DNA from: Promethearchaeota archaeon
GTDB taxonomy: Archaea; Asgardarchaeota; Lokiarchaeia; Sigynarchaeales; SOKP01
NCBI GenBank assembly: GCA_019894735.1
Contig: JAGXOB010000017.1
Coordinates: 1 to 32,929, forward strand
DNA length: 32,929 nucleotides
Reading direction: 5' to 3'
Notes under the pieces: model-generated
The model's input: only the letters and a program-made list of their open reading frames with translations
The model's database searches: none
What the model was told of the DNA's origin: nothing
Program-made: the position numbers and the translations under genes
Shown: piece after piece, positions 1 through 8,519 of the stretch
How the letters are laid out: every line of letters begins with the position of its first letter
How positions within the stretch are numbered: the first letter of the stretch is position 1

Positions 1-1575
1 AGTTATACCGCCCGTATCGCTATGGATTACAATATAATCACCATGTCTCCAGACTCTTTTTCCTACATCTTTATAATAATCAAAATAAGCGGCTTTGTAT
101 TTTGTCATGTTATCGTCGTCACCCCAGAAATAAATTGGCATGGAAGGCGCTGGCGCTTCACAAATAAGTTCAGCTTGTTCATCTTCAATTGGTTCAGCTT
201 TTCCTGAATAAGACTCAACTTTCATTGCTAATGCTCTACCTTGTAATTCACCGGAATAAACAGGTAGGATCGGAATAGCCCCTGCAAAACAACCGTTGAT
301 ATCAGTTCCTCCACTAATCGAATTAAAAAAGAGATCTTGTTTAATCTCTCTATAGACGTACTCAAATCCTTCTGGGGAAAGCGTTGACGCAGTTTGCGAA
401 ATTTCTCTTAGCGTACTAAGGTCGTATTTTTCGGAAGGTTTAACACCGAGTCCCATTAAATAATGAATATACGCAGCACTTGTCCCAAAAATAGAGATTT
501 TATGTTTTTCTATTAATTCAAAAAATCTCAACGGATCAGGGTAAAGAGGATTTCCATCGTATAGGAATATTGTGCAACCCACAGCTAATCCGCTAATAAG
601 CCAATTCCACATCATCCAAGAGGGTGCAGTTATGTAATTGAGTACATCACTTCTTTTGCAATCAGTAGAAAGAATAAGCTCCTTTAAATGATTGATCAAC
701 ACGCCACCAGCACTTTGAACTAGACATTTTGGTGCTCCTGTTGTTCCAGAAGAGAACATTACATATAATGGATGATCAAAGGGTAATTGTTCAAATTTTA
801 GGGTAGGATCCTCATCATTAGATATGAACTCGTCCCAATGAACAGCGATAGGAATGGTACTGATATCCGGTTTTCCTTGAGAGATATAAGAAACAACGAT
901 AACTTTTTCAATCGATGGAATCGCATCAACTACGGCTTTTGCATTTGAAATAATGTTAAATTCTTGATCTCTATAGAAATAACCATCTACAGTAAACAAG
1001 ATTTTTGGCTCGATTTGGCCAAATCTATCTATAACGGTGCTAGGCTGTAGTTCAGCACCACATGACGCCCAAGTTGCTCCAATCGCTGCTGCTGCTAGCA
1101 TAGCAACAGGCGTTTCAATCAAGTTTGGTATATAAGATACCACTCGATCTCCTACCTTAACTCCCGATTCTTTAAGTGATTTTGCTAATCGAGCAACAAT
1201 CTTGTGTAATTCATTGTAAGTCATTTGTTTGGTTACTTTAGTCTCACCTTGAAAGATAAAGGCTAGTTGATCGTCTTTATACTTCAGTAGATTTTCCGCG
1301 AAGTTTAAACGAGCGCCAGGAAACCATTTGGTGCCGGGAAAAACGCTTAAATCTTCTACCACTTTATCGTAAGGTTTAGACGCGATTATATCGGAAAATT
1401 TCCACATTGCCTCCCAGAAATCTTCTATTTTCTCTACAGAGAATTTATAAAGGTCTTTTCCCCCTTTTATGCTCTGTCCGTATTCCTTATTGACGAATTC
1501 AATAAATTGGGTTATGTTTGCATTTTTTATCCATTCTTCAGAAGGTTCCCATAGTTTTTTTCTTTCATCTTTCAT
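1..1575 (-). CDS. Acetoacetyl-CoA synthetase (AMP-forming), 3' end cut by window edge
   Basis: The reading frame is open from an ATG at 1575 to the window edge, giving 525 residues of a protein family that is usually about 650 long, so roughly the last 130 residues are missing. The adenylate-forming signature SSGTTGAPK lies at residues 275-283. The late motifs RHGDYI and the final HSDTGGI match the acetoacetyl-CoA synthetase subgroup of acyl-CoA synthetases, as does the N-terminal region with WFPGARLNFAENLL. Family members activate acetoacetate (or a related short acid) with ATP and CoA through an acyl-adenylate, in the cytosol, feeding ketone-body or butyrate/polyhydroxybutyrate-type metabolism. 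The phosphohexomutase gene behind it on the same strand shows no functional link. Substrate is inferred from family resemblance only; a propionyl- or other short-chain acyl-CoA synthetase is the alternative. Confidence 0.88.
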   Translation of the reverse strand, partial: MKDERKKLWEPSEEWIKNANITQFIEFVNKEYGQSIKGGKDLYKFSVEKIEDFWEAMWKFSDIIASKPYDKVVEDLSVFPGTKWFPGARLNFAENLLKYKDDQLAFIFQGETKVTKQMTYNELHKIVARLAKSLKESGVKVGDRVVSYIPNLIETPVAMLAAAAIGATWASCGAELQPSTVIDRFGQIEPKILFTVDGYFYRDQEFNIISNAKAVVDAIPSIEKVIVVSYISQGKPDISTIPIAVHWDEFISNDEDPTLKFEQLPFDHPLYVMFSSGTTGAPKCLVQSAGGVLINHLKELILSTDCKRSDVLNYITAPSWMMWNWLISGLAVGCTIFLYDGNPLYPDPLRFFELIEKHKISIFGTSAAYIHYLMGLGVKPSEKYDLSTLREISQTASTLSPEGFEYVYREIKQDLFFNSISGGTDINGCFAGAIPILPVYSGELQGRALAMKVESYSGKAEPIEDEQAELICEAPAPSMPIYFWGDDDNMTKYKAAYFDYYKDVGKRVWRHGDYIVIHSDTGGIT

Positions 1576-1615
1576 AATATTTACGCTTCAAATTTTAATT
1601 TGAACATTTAATTGG

Positions 1616-3400
1616 TTAAGAATAATGTAGTTTTATATAATCTTGCACTGCTTTTAATTCTTCTAAATGAGTTTCGCGGTCCCCAAAAATATAAAACCGA
1701 ACTTCGGGCCCAGTACCACTTGGTCTAAAATATAAAGTTGAATCTTTACTTTTTAACTGAAATATATCAATATTATTAATATTGTCTGACAACGCACTCA
1801 CTCTATACTCTTTATCCTTAATTGAGATGGTTTTATTGTCGTTTTTAGTAAAATTTTTCATGATTTTAACTTTTTCTCTATCAACGGCAGGAATAGTTCT
1901 GTTTATTCCTTTGATTGACCAATCAATAGATTTTGAAATTTCATGACCTCGAGCAATAAGTTCTGTTATTAATACTAGAGCAGGTACAGGATACTTGTCC
2001 GCGATAATTGGAAACTTGGATTCAAAGTGGAACCCGTCGAATTTATCAGCTCCAACAGGATTTAAGACATTAAGCGTGTGCCCTCCCGATTCTTCCCACA
2101 TCACGATTAAGAATTCTTCTTCAAATAAGTTGTTCTTATGAATAAGTTCAAACAGTTGTTGTTTTAAAGGTTCTGCGTTATCTATTTTCCTTAAATTATT
2201 ATTTTCTTCTTCAAAATATAGAATTGCTTTATCCACTTTTGACTTTTCGACCCCTATTCCCAATAGAAAGTATAAAATTACTCCTAAATGTTTATATCCT
2301 ACACCAGTTAAAATATTTATAAAACTAGTATTATCTCCTCGTAAATCACTTGGAATTGTTCTTACGTTTATAATTTTCTTTTGATACTCTCTAGCTAATA
2401 TGTTATGTAAAGCAGAATAAATCTCGTTAGGAATGTAATAATTATATTCGCCATTCTGTTTCACATATAAAGCGATTCTATCTCTATCTGCATCTAGCAG
2501 TATGGCTATATCTGAACTTTCTGATTCCATAACCTGTTTCAATTTACTTTCTCGAACTACCTTTATTGGATTAGGTGGATTTATTTCTTCGTCAATTAGA
2601 ATAATATCAGCTCCTAATCGTTTAAATAAGTTAACTATACCTCTAGCTTTTCCTAAATAAGGCCAAATTACTAGTTTTTTTTTCTTGATGCTTTCAATTT
2701 CTAACACTTTTGAAATAAGACTTATCACATAGTCGTTATTTTTCTTTTCAGCATCAATGGAAATAGATTTATATTTAGGATCAAACTTAATCTCTTTAAA
2801 ATTAAGTGCCATATTCGATATTTCTTTAAATAAATCTCCAGACATAGGCATTGGATAATCAATATAAAATTTAATCCCATTCCACGACAACTCATTATGA
2901 GAAGCAGTTAACACAATGATTAATTTAATTTCGTTTAATAAAGCAACAGAAGCAGCTCCGTATGGAGAAGAAACCTGAGATTCTCCGGGTAAATCCTCTT
3001 GATGATAAACCTCGTATCCATCGTAAGCAAAAATCTGAGAGCAATACTCTAATAAAATACCTCTCGTTGGTCTATTATCTGTAACAATTAATATTTTAAG
3101 GTTTTTACCCTCTTTCATCTCTTTATATTGTTGACTAATAGCTTTAAATACTCTGAGAAACAGGAAAAGCTTTTTGTTAGTTAGGATTAACTTCTTCTTT
3201 CCTTTTTTTTCGATTTGATCTAGAATTTGAATTCTTAACCCTGAGGTGGGTGCAACAATTGGATCTATCATAAATTTCTCTTCGTCAGTTAATTCTGGTA
3301 ATCTTAACATTTTATGAGTTCCAACATCAATAAATGATAATTCCTCTAATTCAAAATCAATCAATTTTATCACAATAACAAAATAATTAATAATAAGCAT
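1616..3400 (-). CDS. Alpha-D-phosphohexomutase (phosphoglucomutase/phosphomannomutase family)
   Basis: The protein has 594 residues and all four family loops are visible: the phosphoserine loop TASHN at 165-169, the metal-binding loop DADRDR at 303-308, the sugar-binding loop EESGG at 436-440, and the phosphate-binding loop RPSGTGPEVR at 559-568. Family enzymes interconvert hexose 1- and 6-phosphates through a phosphoserine intermediate with Mg2+. At 594 residues it is nearer to the PGM2-like phosphopentomutase/phosphoglucomutase branch than to the roughly 450-residue archaeal phosphomannomutases, so glucose- or pentose-phosphate use is possible. The metal loop reads DADRDR rather than the common DGDGDR, and the phosphate loop has GPE instead of TEP; both are tolerable variants. 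The first 30 residues have no clear homology and the true start could be internal. The gene lies 40 nt downstream-side of the acyl-CoA synthetase start on the same strand. Confidence 0.88.
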   Translation of the reverse strand: MLIINYFVIVIKLIDFELEELSFIDVGTHKMLRLPELTDEEKFMIDPIVAPTSGLRIQILDQIEKKGKKKLILTNKKLFLFLRVFKAISQQYKEMKEGKNLKILIVTDNRPTRGILLEYCSQIFAYDGYEVYHQEDLPGESQVSSPYGAASVALLNEIKLIIVLTASHNELSWNGIKFYIDYPMPMSGDLFKEISNMALNFKEIKFDPKYKSISIDAEKKNNDYVISLISKVLEIESIKKKKLVIWPYLGKARGIVNLFKRLGADIILIDEEINPPNPIKVVRESKLKQVMESESSDIAILLDADRDRIALYVKQNGEYNYYIPNEIYSALHNILAREYQKKIINVRTIPSDLRGDNTSFINILTGVGYKHLGVILYFLLGIGVEKSKVDKAILYFEEENNNLRKIDNAEPLKQQLFELIHKNNLFEEEFLIVMWEESGGHTLNVLNPVGADKFDGFHFESKFPIIADKYPVPALVLITELIARGHEISKSIDWSIKGINRTIPAVDREKVKIMKNFTKNDNKTISIKDKEYRVSALSDNINNIDIFQLKSKDSTLYFRPSGTGPEVRFYIFGDRETHLEELKAVQDYIKLHYS

Positions 3401-3459
3401 TAATTTTAAAAATCTTAAATTTCTTATGCTTTCACCAAGAATCCTAATTAGGTTTAGAA

Positions 3460-4356
3460 CTATTGGGAAATTTTATCTATTGCATCTCTTAAAATTGCCT
3501 GTATCATTTTTCGATAATCAGAGTTAATCGCAATCATACCGTGTACTTTTATAGGAGGATCTCTTACTACTTCAGATAGCATTTTTTCACAAAATTCAGG
3601 AGTGAGTCGATTGGGTATATCCTGTTTATTTGCAATTCCAATAACTAATTTATTCTTAAAACTTTTGTCTAAAATATCGCGAATTATGTCTTTAGTGGGA
3701 TTTAAAGATTCAAAAGTAGAATCAAGTACTAAAAGAACGATATCAGTTTTAACGAGTAAGCTCTTCCAGAGGGATCTAAAATTAGATTGACCAGCAAAAT
3801 CCCACAACATAATGGATCGATCTACGCCTATCTCCGTTCCATCGTAATTCGTGATATCCACATTTATGGTTGGCTGATATTCTAAGTTAATATCTTCACC
3901 ACATATTAATCGTAGGAGGGTAGTTTTGCCCACTCCTCCTAACCCAATTAACGACACCTTAATAGAACCAAGGATAAAATTGTCGATTTCTCTCTTAAAT
4001 TCTGCAAACACGCTGCGATTTCCTGACCATTCGCCACTCTTTAGTACTTCTCCGTACTCTTCGATAAATTTCACCCTTATATCGGTAATTTTTGAGTTAA
4101 CTACGGCGTCTTCCTCACTAAGATCAGAACAGACTACAATGATAATCTCATCAATAATGGTGTAAAAATATTTGAATTCATCCGTAGCTGTAGATTTAAT
4201 GTCGCTTTTACTAATCTCCTTCATAAAACCTGAAAAAGCACTGAGAAATCCCGCGAGTAAGTCTCTATCGACATCCGAACTACCGTAATTTCGGAATAAT
4301 AATGATTTGCCTTCACGGGTGAGGATATTGATATACTGAATCAAGGGTAATATCAT
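3460..4356 (-). CDS. Longin-like domain fused to Arf/Ras-type small GTPase
   Basis: Of 298 residues, 131-298 form a complete small GTPase: P-loop GLGGVGKT at 138-145, switch I threonine in PTIN at 162-165, the Arf-like G3 motif WDFAGQ at 185-190, the guanine-specifying NKQD at 243-246, and a weak G5 (AINS). Residues 1-128 resemble a longin/roadblock-type fold: a short beta start, a 'REGKSLLFRNYG' turn, a helix with LLAGFLSAF, then further strands. Such longin-GTPase fusions are known in Asgard archaea and recall eukaryotic trafficking GTPases and their longin partners. The glutamine in G3 suggests intrinsic or GAP-stimulated hydrolysis. No C-terminal prenylation motif and no N-terminal myristoylation glycine is present, so any membrane contact would have to go through the longin domain. 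The coiled-coil gene follows 52 nt away upstream on the same strand. Cellular role is inferred. Confidence 0.88.
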   Translation of the reverse strand: MILPLIQYINILTREGKSLLFRNYGSSDVDRDLLAGFLSAFSGFMKEISKSDIKSTATDEFKYFYTIIDEIIIVVCSDLSEEDAVVNSKITDIRVKFIEEYGEVLKSGEWSGNRSVFAEFKREIDNFILGSIKVSLIGLGGVGKTTLLRLICGEDINLEYQPTINVDITNYDGTEIGVDRSIMLWDFAGQSNFRSLWKSLLVKTDIVLLVLDSTFESLNPTKDIIRDILDKSFKNKLVIGIANKQDIPNRLTPEFCEKMLSEVVRDPPIKVHGMIAINSDYRKMIQAILRDAIDKISQ

Positions 4357-4408
4357 CTAATTTTTATACATGTACTTAAAGATTTTTGATTTTTAAGTGC
4401 TGTCATAC

Positions 4409-5302
4409 CTATTTCCAATTATAGCCACATTTTTTACACACATACTTCTTAGCATACATCGGAATAGTTCCACTATAGTAAAGAATTTTGTCTTTATCCT
4501 CAGTCTCTCTAATGTTTTTTCCTACTGCTTGACACATAGGGCAAATAATTCGTGTTTCATCGGAATAAACCGATTTCTCGTCAGCAGGTGGCTTTAATTT
4601 GGCCAATTCGTTCTCAACTTCTTCCAAACGAGCGGCTTGAGCAGCTATCATCTTTTCTTTATTGTCTATTAACTCAGAAAGTTCTTGAATTTTAGTGTCT
4701 TTCTGGAGTAAGATATTGTTCAACTCCATTAATTGACTGTTCAAGTTCGTTTCTTCGTCTTGAGTAATAGTTAGCTCGTTTCTCAATTCTTGAATTTCAG
4801 CGCTTAGCTTGTCAATTTGTACTTTGCGCTCAGAAGATGAACTATCTAAATCCTTTATTTGAGATTTAGAACTTTCGAGTTTAGAAGAGAAATCTAAGTT
4901 ATTAGTTTCAAGTTCATCAATTTTGTTTTCGAGTTCGCTTACTATGGACTTTGCACCCTCGAGATTAGCGTTCAACTTTGCAATTTCAGAATACAAATTC
5001 TCATTATTTTTCGTTTTTTCTTCAAGTTCAGTTAAGGTTTGGTCCAAATTAGATTGAGTGTCCCTGAGTTCCGCTTTTGTGCTCTCAAGACTGGATTTAG
5101 TACGCTCCAAAAGAGTTGTTGTATTTTCGAGACTTTCTCCGTTGGATTTAAGACTATTCCGCGTGCTATTCAATTCTTTTTTAGTATCAAATAGACGCTT
5201 TTCTAAATCGTTAGCTTTAGCTCTTAACTCAAGTAAAATTCTTCCCTCAACTGCTTGCTTCTTGTCTGGGTTTTCTTCTGCTTTAGGCCAATCGATTGGC
5301 AT
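4409..5302 (-). CDS. Long coiled-coil protein with C-terminal zinc ribbon
   Basis: Residues about 22-236 of 297 form an almost uninterrupted heptad-rich coiled coil (E/K/L/N/S-rich, with repeated L-E-x-T-K-x-x-L type heptads), and residues 250-297 form a zinc ribbon with CPMC at 254-257 and CKKC at 289-292. The N-terminus is short and polar, with no signal peptide or membrane span, so the protein should be cytosolic. A coiled coil of this length would extend about 30 nm and fits a tether, scaffold or cytoskeletal adaptor, but no catalytic domain is visible. It lies just upstream of the longin-GTPase on the same strand (52 nt gap), so the two may be co-transcribed; a GTPase with a long coiled-coil effector is an attractive but unproven idea. 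A TATA-like element lies about 50 nt upstream on the minus strand, in the region it shares with the divergent RHH gene. Function is unknown. Confidence 0.8.
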   Translation of the reverse strand: MPIDWPKAEENPDKKQAVEGRILLELRAKANDLEKRLFDTKKELNSTRNSLKSNGESLENTTTLLERTKSSLESTKAELRDTQSNLDQTLTELEEKTKNNENLYSEIAKLNANLEGAKSIVSELENKIDELETNNLDFSSKLESSKSQIKDLDSSSSERKVQIDKLSAEIQELRNELTITQDEETNLNSQLMELNNILLQKDTKIQELSELIDNKEKMIAAQAARLEEVENELAKLKPPADEKSVYSDETRIICPMCQAVGKNIRETEDKDKILYYSGTIPMYAKKYVCKKCGYNWK

Positions 5303-5368
5303 GATTCAAATCCTTTTTGATTTAATTTCGCTCAATAAATAGAAATATACTCTTTTTATAGTATCGTT

Positions 5369-5380
5369 AGTATATAAATA
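5369..5380 (+). promoter_or_regulatory. TATA-box region of the divergent 4409/5449 intergenic segment
   Basis: The 146-nt space between the coiled-coil gene (minus) and the RHH gene (plus) contains a plus-strand TATATAAATA-type box here, about 70 nt before the RHH start. A second box reading TATAAAAAG on the minus strand at about 5351-5360 faces the coiled-coil gene. This is read by eye from archaeal TATA consensus; no transcription start is known. Confidence 0.45.
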
Positions 5381-5448
5381 TTTTTATAATATTATTATTT
5401 AACATTTTAATGACAAAGTTTAAAAATGCCGATTTCTTCTAAAGTTTT

Positions 5449-5655
5449 ATGCCAACAATAGATTTGAATGAAAAAATAAAAGAAGATCTTAAAAAGATTA
5501 AAGAAGTTAATGGATGTAAGACCTACAGCGAAGCAGTAGCAATACTAATGAGAAGCAACAAAATTGAAGATATAATGTCAAATTTTTTCAGTCATATCAT
5601 GGGAAGGTTAACACAACTATCCCAATCAATTGAAAATATCAAGCAATCCCAGTAA
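5449..5655 (+). CDS. Small ribbon-helix-helix (MetJ/Arc-type) DNA-binding protein
   Basis: This 68-residue protein begins with the alternating beta strand TIDLNEKIKEDLKKIK followed by two helices with the signature 'TYSEAVAILMRS' at about 25-36, the usual pattern of a ribbon-helix-helix dimer like VapB/CopG-type antitoxins and small repressors. The C-terminal 25 residues form a helix rich in I, L, Q and N that could mediate oligomerisation. It would bind DNA as a dimer through the N-terminal strand. There is no clear Shine-Dalgarno sequence, so the transcript may have a short leader. No recognisable toxin follows; the next plus-strand reading frame (5756-5861) is frame-disrupted. It could be a free-standing regulator, possibly of its own divergent promoter region; target unknown. 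Confidence 0.7.
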   Translation: MPTIDLNEKIKEDLKKIKEVNGCKTYSEAVAILMRSNKIEDIMSNFFSHIMGRLTQLSQSIENIKQSQ

Positions 5656-5755
5656 GATATCATTTATCCAAAATGGTTAACTCATTAGTGTTAAAATAAG
5701 CCTGAAAAAATAATAATTAAAAGAATTCGAGACAACACACATCTTCTTTTATGTC

Positions 5756-5861
5756 ATGTGGGAATTAGCATTACCTGATACTTCAGAAATGGATGAAAAA
5801 AACCAACGACTGGTTCTGTGAAGAGTTAATTAGAGCATATTTTAGCAATTCAAAAAGTTAG
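5756..5861 (+). pseudogene. Frame-disrupted small ORF (about 34 residues)
   Basis: An ATG at 5756 opens a frame starting MWELALPDTSEMDEK. It reaches a seven-A run at 5796-5802 and then terminates early (after NQRLVL). Removing one A restores a frame ending TNDWFCEELIRAYFSNS and a TAG at 5859-5861, for a protein of about 34 residues. The repaired product has normal protein-like composition, with a Trp-Phe-Cys cluster and an amphipathic helix. It may be a real decayed gene, a homopolymer sequencing error, or chance. No family was recognised. It lies 100 nt after the RHH gene on the same strand. Confidence 0.3.
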
Positions 5862-5862
5862 T

Positions 5863-5874
5863 AAAAAAAAAAAA
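5863..5874 (-). terminator. Poly-T terminator of the 5878 zinc-ribbon gene
   Basis: Twelve consecutive A residues on the plus strand read as T12 on the minus strand, beginning 3 nt after the stop codon of the minus-strand gene ending at 5878. Archaeal RNA polymerase terminates at such T tracts. Confidence 0.6.
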
Positions 5875-5877
5875 GTA

Positions 5878-6192
5878 TTATGATGAACCTGAACTTCCCG
5901 AAGACATTAAATCAACTACTGATTGGGACGATATTACTGAATCACATTTTGAACAAGAGTGTAATATTAGTGGTACGGCTCCAATTTTATCCAAATACCG
6001 TTTAACAAATTTTAAAGTGTAACCTGCCATTCGTTTCATCATTTTTCCCCCAAATGGGACAACCTCAGCTTGAATATCTATGAAATTCTCGTAGGTTTTC
6101 ATAAGATCATCTTTAAACTTGTCATCGATGGGTCCTGGGGCAATTTCGAGTTTTATTTCAAGCTCCTCTTTACAATATGGGCACTTTGGCAA
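5878..6192 (-). CDS. Small zinc-ribbon protein of unknown function
   Basis: The 104-residue protein has CPYC at residues 4-7 and CSKC at 80-83, which together would form one zinc ribbon with a long insertion between the knuckles. The insertion (about 10-75) is predicted helical and includes a basic patch, KMMKRMAGYTLKFVKRYLDK. The C-terminus is a flexible Ser/Gly tail (SSGSSGSS). There is no signal peptide. Similar two-knuckle proteins with a helical insert are common hypothetical genes in archaea and are often thought to bind nucleic acid or protein. The family could not be named. The gene stands alone on its strand, with a T12 tract immediately downstream and the Nudix gene on the same strand 284 nt upstream. 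Confidence 0.7.
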   Translation of the reverse strand: MPKCPYCKEELEIKLEIAPGPIDDKFKDDLMKTYENFIDIQAEVVPFGGKMMKRMAGYTLKFVKRYLDKIGAVPLILHSCSKCDSVISSQSVVDLMSSGSSGSS

Positions 6193-6476
6193 CTTAAATC
6201 ACATCCTTAAGTTATTAATTATTATTGAATTTCTGTATTATAGTTAAATATTCTATTTAAATGGTAGGCAAATTTCATTAATAAGGTTATTTTAACTATG
6301 GTCTAAAATTTAAAAGTAATGATCTTATACGGTCTTTGTTTTTTATTTTTTTCATGATAGAAGGATATTTCTAAAGTGAGTGAGTAATAACTCATTCGAT
6401 AAATAAAACTCCATAACATCTCCATATCAATTATTAGTCAAGTTGACTTGACGAATTTTTATTTCTTTATGTGCAG

Positions 6477-7220
6477 TTATTTTAATCGATTATGACTAGA
6501 CACATTTTTCGAATTCTCAAATAGCTCTTGGATGGTTTTAAACTGTTTGAGTCGTTTTAGCGTGGAATATTGAGGGAATATTAATTTGATCTGCTTTTTT
6601 TTAAAATTCTTTATAATTTGTTTTGGAGTGCCCCATAAACTCTCTGTTAATTCATCGTTAAATAAATTAATATTTTGATTACGAGGAAATTTACAGAGAA
6701 AGAATTGCGTATCAAACCGAATGGGAGATAACTCAGGGGTGATAAATCTTCCAAAATATTGTAAATTATTCGCAGAATAATAAAGATTTTCTTTAGTCAA
6801 GACATCTGTCATAGTAATTTTATTTTTTTGAAGTTTCTTTTGGTATTTTTTTAGTTTCTTGGGTTTAGTTTCAATTTTTCCAAGTGAATTTTCTGATTTC
6901 TTGGTAGCAATTAAAATCCCCGCCTCTTCAAAGAGCTCGCGGATTGCAGCAATCCAGAGATTAGAAGGATCATCGCATATATCTTTTAAATTGTTGATAA
7001 TTGTTTCGTTCATTCCTACTAATTTTGCTCTTGATTTTTTAGTTGAGTCTTGTTCATCGATGCTCCCGCCGGGGAACACGTGATGTTCACTCATAAACCT
7101 TGCATTTTCATGTCTCTTAGCCATGAATACTTCAAATTCGCAGTCATCGTCAGATTTTAGATCAGGTGCTCGCTCCCGTAACAAAATTACGGTCGCAGCT
7201 AATTTTGGTTCAACTGGCAT
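6477..7220 (-). CDS. Nudix hydrolase, NUDT19/NUDT7-like (CoA- or nucleotide-diphosphate type)
   Basis: The 247-residue protein begins with the Nudix core AATVILLRER and FMAKRHENARFMSEHHVFPGG (split here as FMAKRHENARFM then SEHHVFPGG at about 44-52), and has the catalytic helix RELFEEAGI at 94-102, matching RExxEExG. Between the Gly loop and the catalytic helix there are about 40 extra residues where a standard Nudix box has about 11; this inserted form is typical of the NUDT19-like group, whose characterised animal members cleave CoA and acyl-CoA. A C-terminal region with a Trp (ESLWGTPKQII) continues as in that group. It would act in the cytosol and may recycle CoA, which would fit the acyl-CoA synthetase nearby, but substrate is inferred. 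It runs divergently from the OYE gene, starting 205 nt away from it. Confidence 0.82.
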   Translation of the reverse strand: MPVEPKLAATVILLRERAPDLKSDDDCEFEVFMAKRHENARFMSEHHVFPGGSIDEQDSTKKSRAKLVGMNETIINNLKDICDDPSNLWIAAIRELFEEAGILIATKKSENSLGKIETKPKKLKKYQKKLQKNKITMTDVLTKENLYYSANNLQYFGRFITPELSPIRFDTQFFLCKFPRNQNINLFNDELTESLWGTPKQIIKNFKKKQIKLIFPQYSTLKRLKQFKTIQELFENSKNVSSHNRLK

Positions 7221-7424
7221 CTAGATTAACTCCGATATTGTCTTCGATAAATAAAAAATGAAATATTTTGTTCATAAAAAGAATTTCGTCTTAAGATGTG
7301 AAAATTTCTGTGAGTTTTATTATAAATTTTAAAATTTATGTAATTATAGATTATACTGATTAGCGTTAAATAATTCCTAATATAAAAATATTTAATAAAT
7401 ATATTCAATTCAAAGTTGACGGAT

Positions 7425-8519
7425 ATGTCTAAAGTACAACCTCTTTTAAAAGAACTAACGATGGGTGATTTACACCTAAAAAATAGGATAGTAATGGCTC
7501 CTATGACTCGTAGTAGAGCTAATAATCCAGAGAATCGCCCCACTGAGCTTCAAGCTAAACATTATGGGCAGAGATCGTCTGCGGGACTAATTATCACTTG
7601 CGGATCCCAAGTCTCGAAAGATGCTGTTGGTTATATTAATACTCCCGGTATCTATTCAGAGGCGCAGGTTGATGGTTGGAAGTTAGTAACCGATGCTGTA
7701 CATAAAAGGGAAGGAAAAATTTTCATACAATTGTGGCACGTAGGAAGAATGTCGCATCCAGATTTCCATAATGGCGAACCTCCACTGGCACCATCTGCAA
7801 TAAACCCTAATTCAAAATCTTTCACTTACGAAGGGTTTAGAGAAACAGTTACTCCTAAAGCGATGACTATCGATGATATTAAACAGACTGTTCAAGATTT
7901 CAAGAACGCAGCTAATAATGCTATGAAGGCAGGATTTGACGGAGTCGAGATTCATTCCTCAAACGGGTATTTATTCCATCAATTTTTTACTAAATGTTCT
8001 AACAATAGGACGGACGAATATGGAGGGTCAATTGAAAAACGAGCCAGATTTCTATTCGAGGTCATTGATGCGATGAAGGGAGTAATGCCAGAGAATCGTA
8101 TTGGAGCGAGGTTAAATCCATCTTTTCACGATATTTTTGGAATTACGGTTGACGAAGATACTATTCCTACCTTCGAATATATAGTAAAAAAGCTGAACAA
8201 TTACGATTTAGCTTATTTACATCTATCCGAACCGTTTACAGACGTAACTAACGTACCATTTGCCGAAACTAATATTGCAAAACATTTTAGACCGTTATAT
8301 AAAGGAACTCTAATGATAAATAATGAATTTACCCAAGAAAAAGGGAATGGTGTTCTTCAAGAGAATTTAGCCGATCTCGTAGCGTTTGGAAAGCTTTTTA
8401 TTTCTAATCCCGATTTGCCAAAACGATTTGAGCTAAACGGTGATATAGCGCGGTGGGATAAAAACACTTTTTACACTCCTGGTGAAAAAGGGTATACTGA
8501 TTATCCATCATTACCTTAG
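7425..8519 (+). CDS. Old-yellow-enzyme family NAD(P)H:flavin oxidoreductase (ene-reductase)
   Basis: The 364-residue product is a full-length FMN-binding TIM barrel of the OYE/NemA type. It opens with GDLHLKNRIVMAPMTRSRA, has QLWHVGRMSHP at about 102-112, and carries the active-site segment IHSSNGYLFHQF, in which H177, N180 and Y182 match the substrate-binding His/Asn and the proton-donor Tyr of OYE1. The following NNRTDEYGGSIEKRARF is also highly conserved. These enzymes reduce activated C=C bonds of enones, maleimides or nitro compounds with NAD(P)H. The ATG at 7425 is preferred to an in-frame TTG at 7416, because the family aligns from there and the upstream residues add nothing. The sequence resembles bacterial OYEs closely, so lateral acquisition is plausible. 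It is followed immediately by a 22-bp palindrome. Confidence 0.93.
   Translation: MSKVQPLLKELTMGDLHLKNRIVMAPMTRSRANNPENRPTELQAKHYGQRSSAGLIITCGSQVSKDAVGYINTPGIYSEAQVDGWKLVTDAVHKREGKIFIQLWHVGRMSHPDFHNGEPPLAPSAINPNSKSFTYEGFRETVTPKAMTIDDIKQTVQDFKNAANNAMKAGFDGVEIHSSNGYLFHQFFTKCSNNRTDEYGGSIEKRARFLFEVIDAMKGVMPENRIGARLNPSFHDIFGITVDEDTIPTFEYIVKKLNNYDLAYLHLSEPFTDVTNVPFAETNIAKHFRPLYKGTLMINNEFTQEKGNGVLQENLADLVAFGKLFISNPDLPKRFELNGDIARWDKNTFYTPGEKGYTDYPSLP

Noticed and set aside
22..207. Plus-strand frame of 61 codons at the left edge
   Set aside because: It lies fully inside the antisense of the well-supported acetoacetyl-CoA synthetase.
4409..5302. Coiled-coil protein as an SMC/Rad50 fragment
   Set aside because: No ATPase head or hinge; the C-terminus is a zinc ribbon and the N-terminus is short and polar.
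7226..7543. A 105-codon minus-strand frame overlapping the OYE start
   Set aside because: It is the reverse of the OYE N-terminus plus AT-rich leader; composition (Tyr, Asn, Ile, Phe) is typical of noise and there is no start context.
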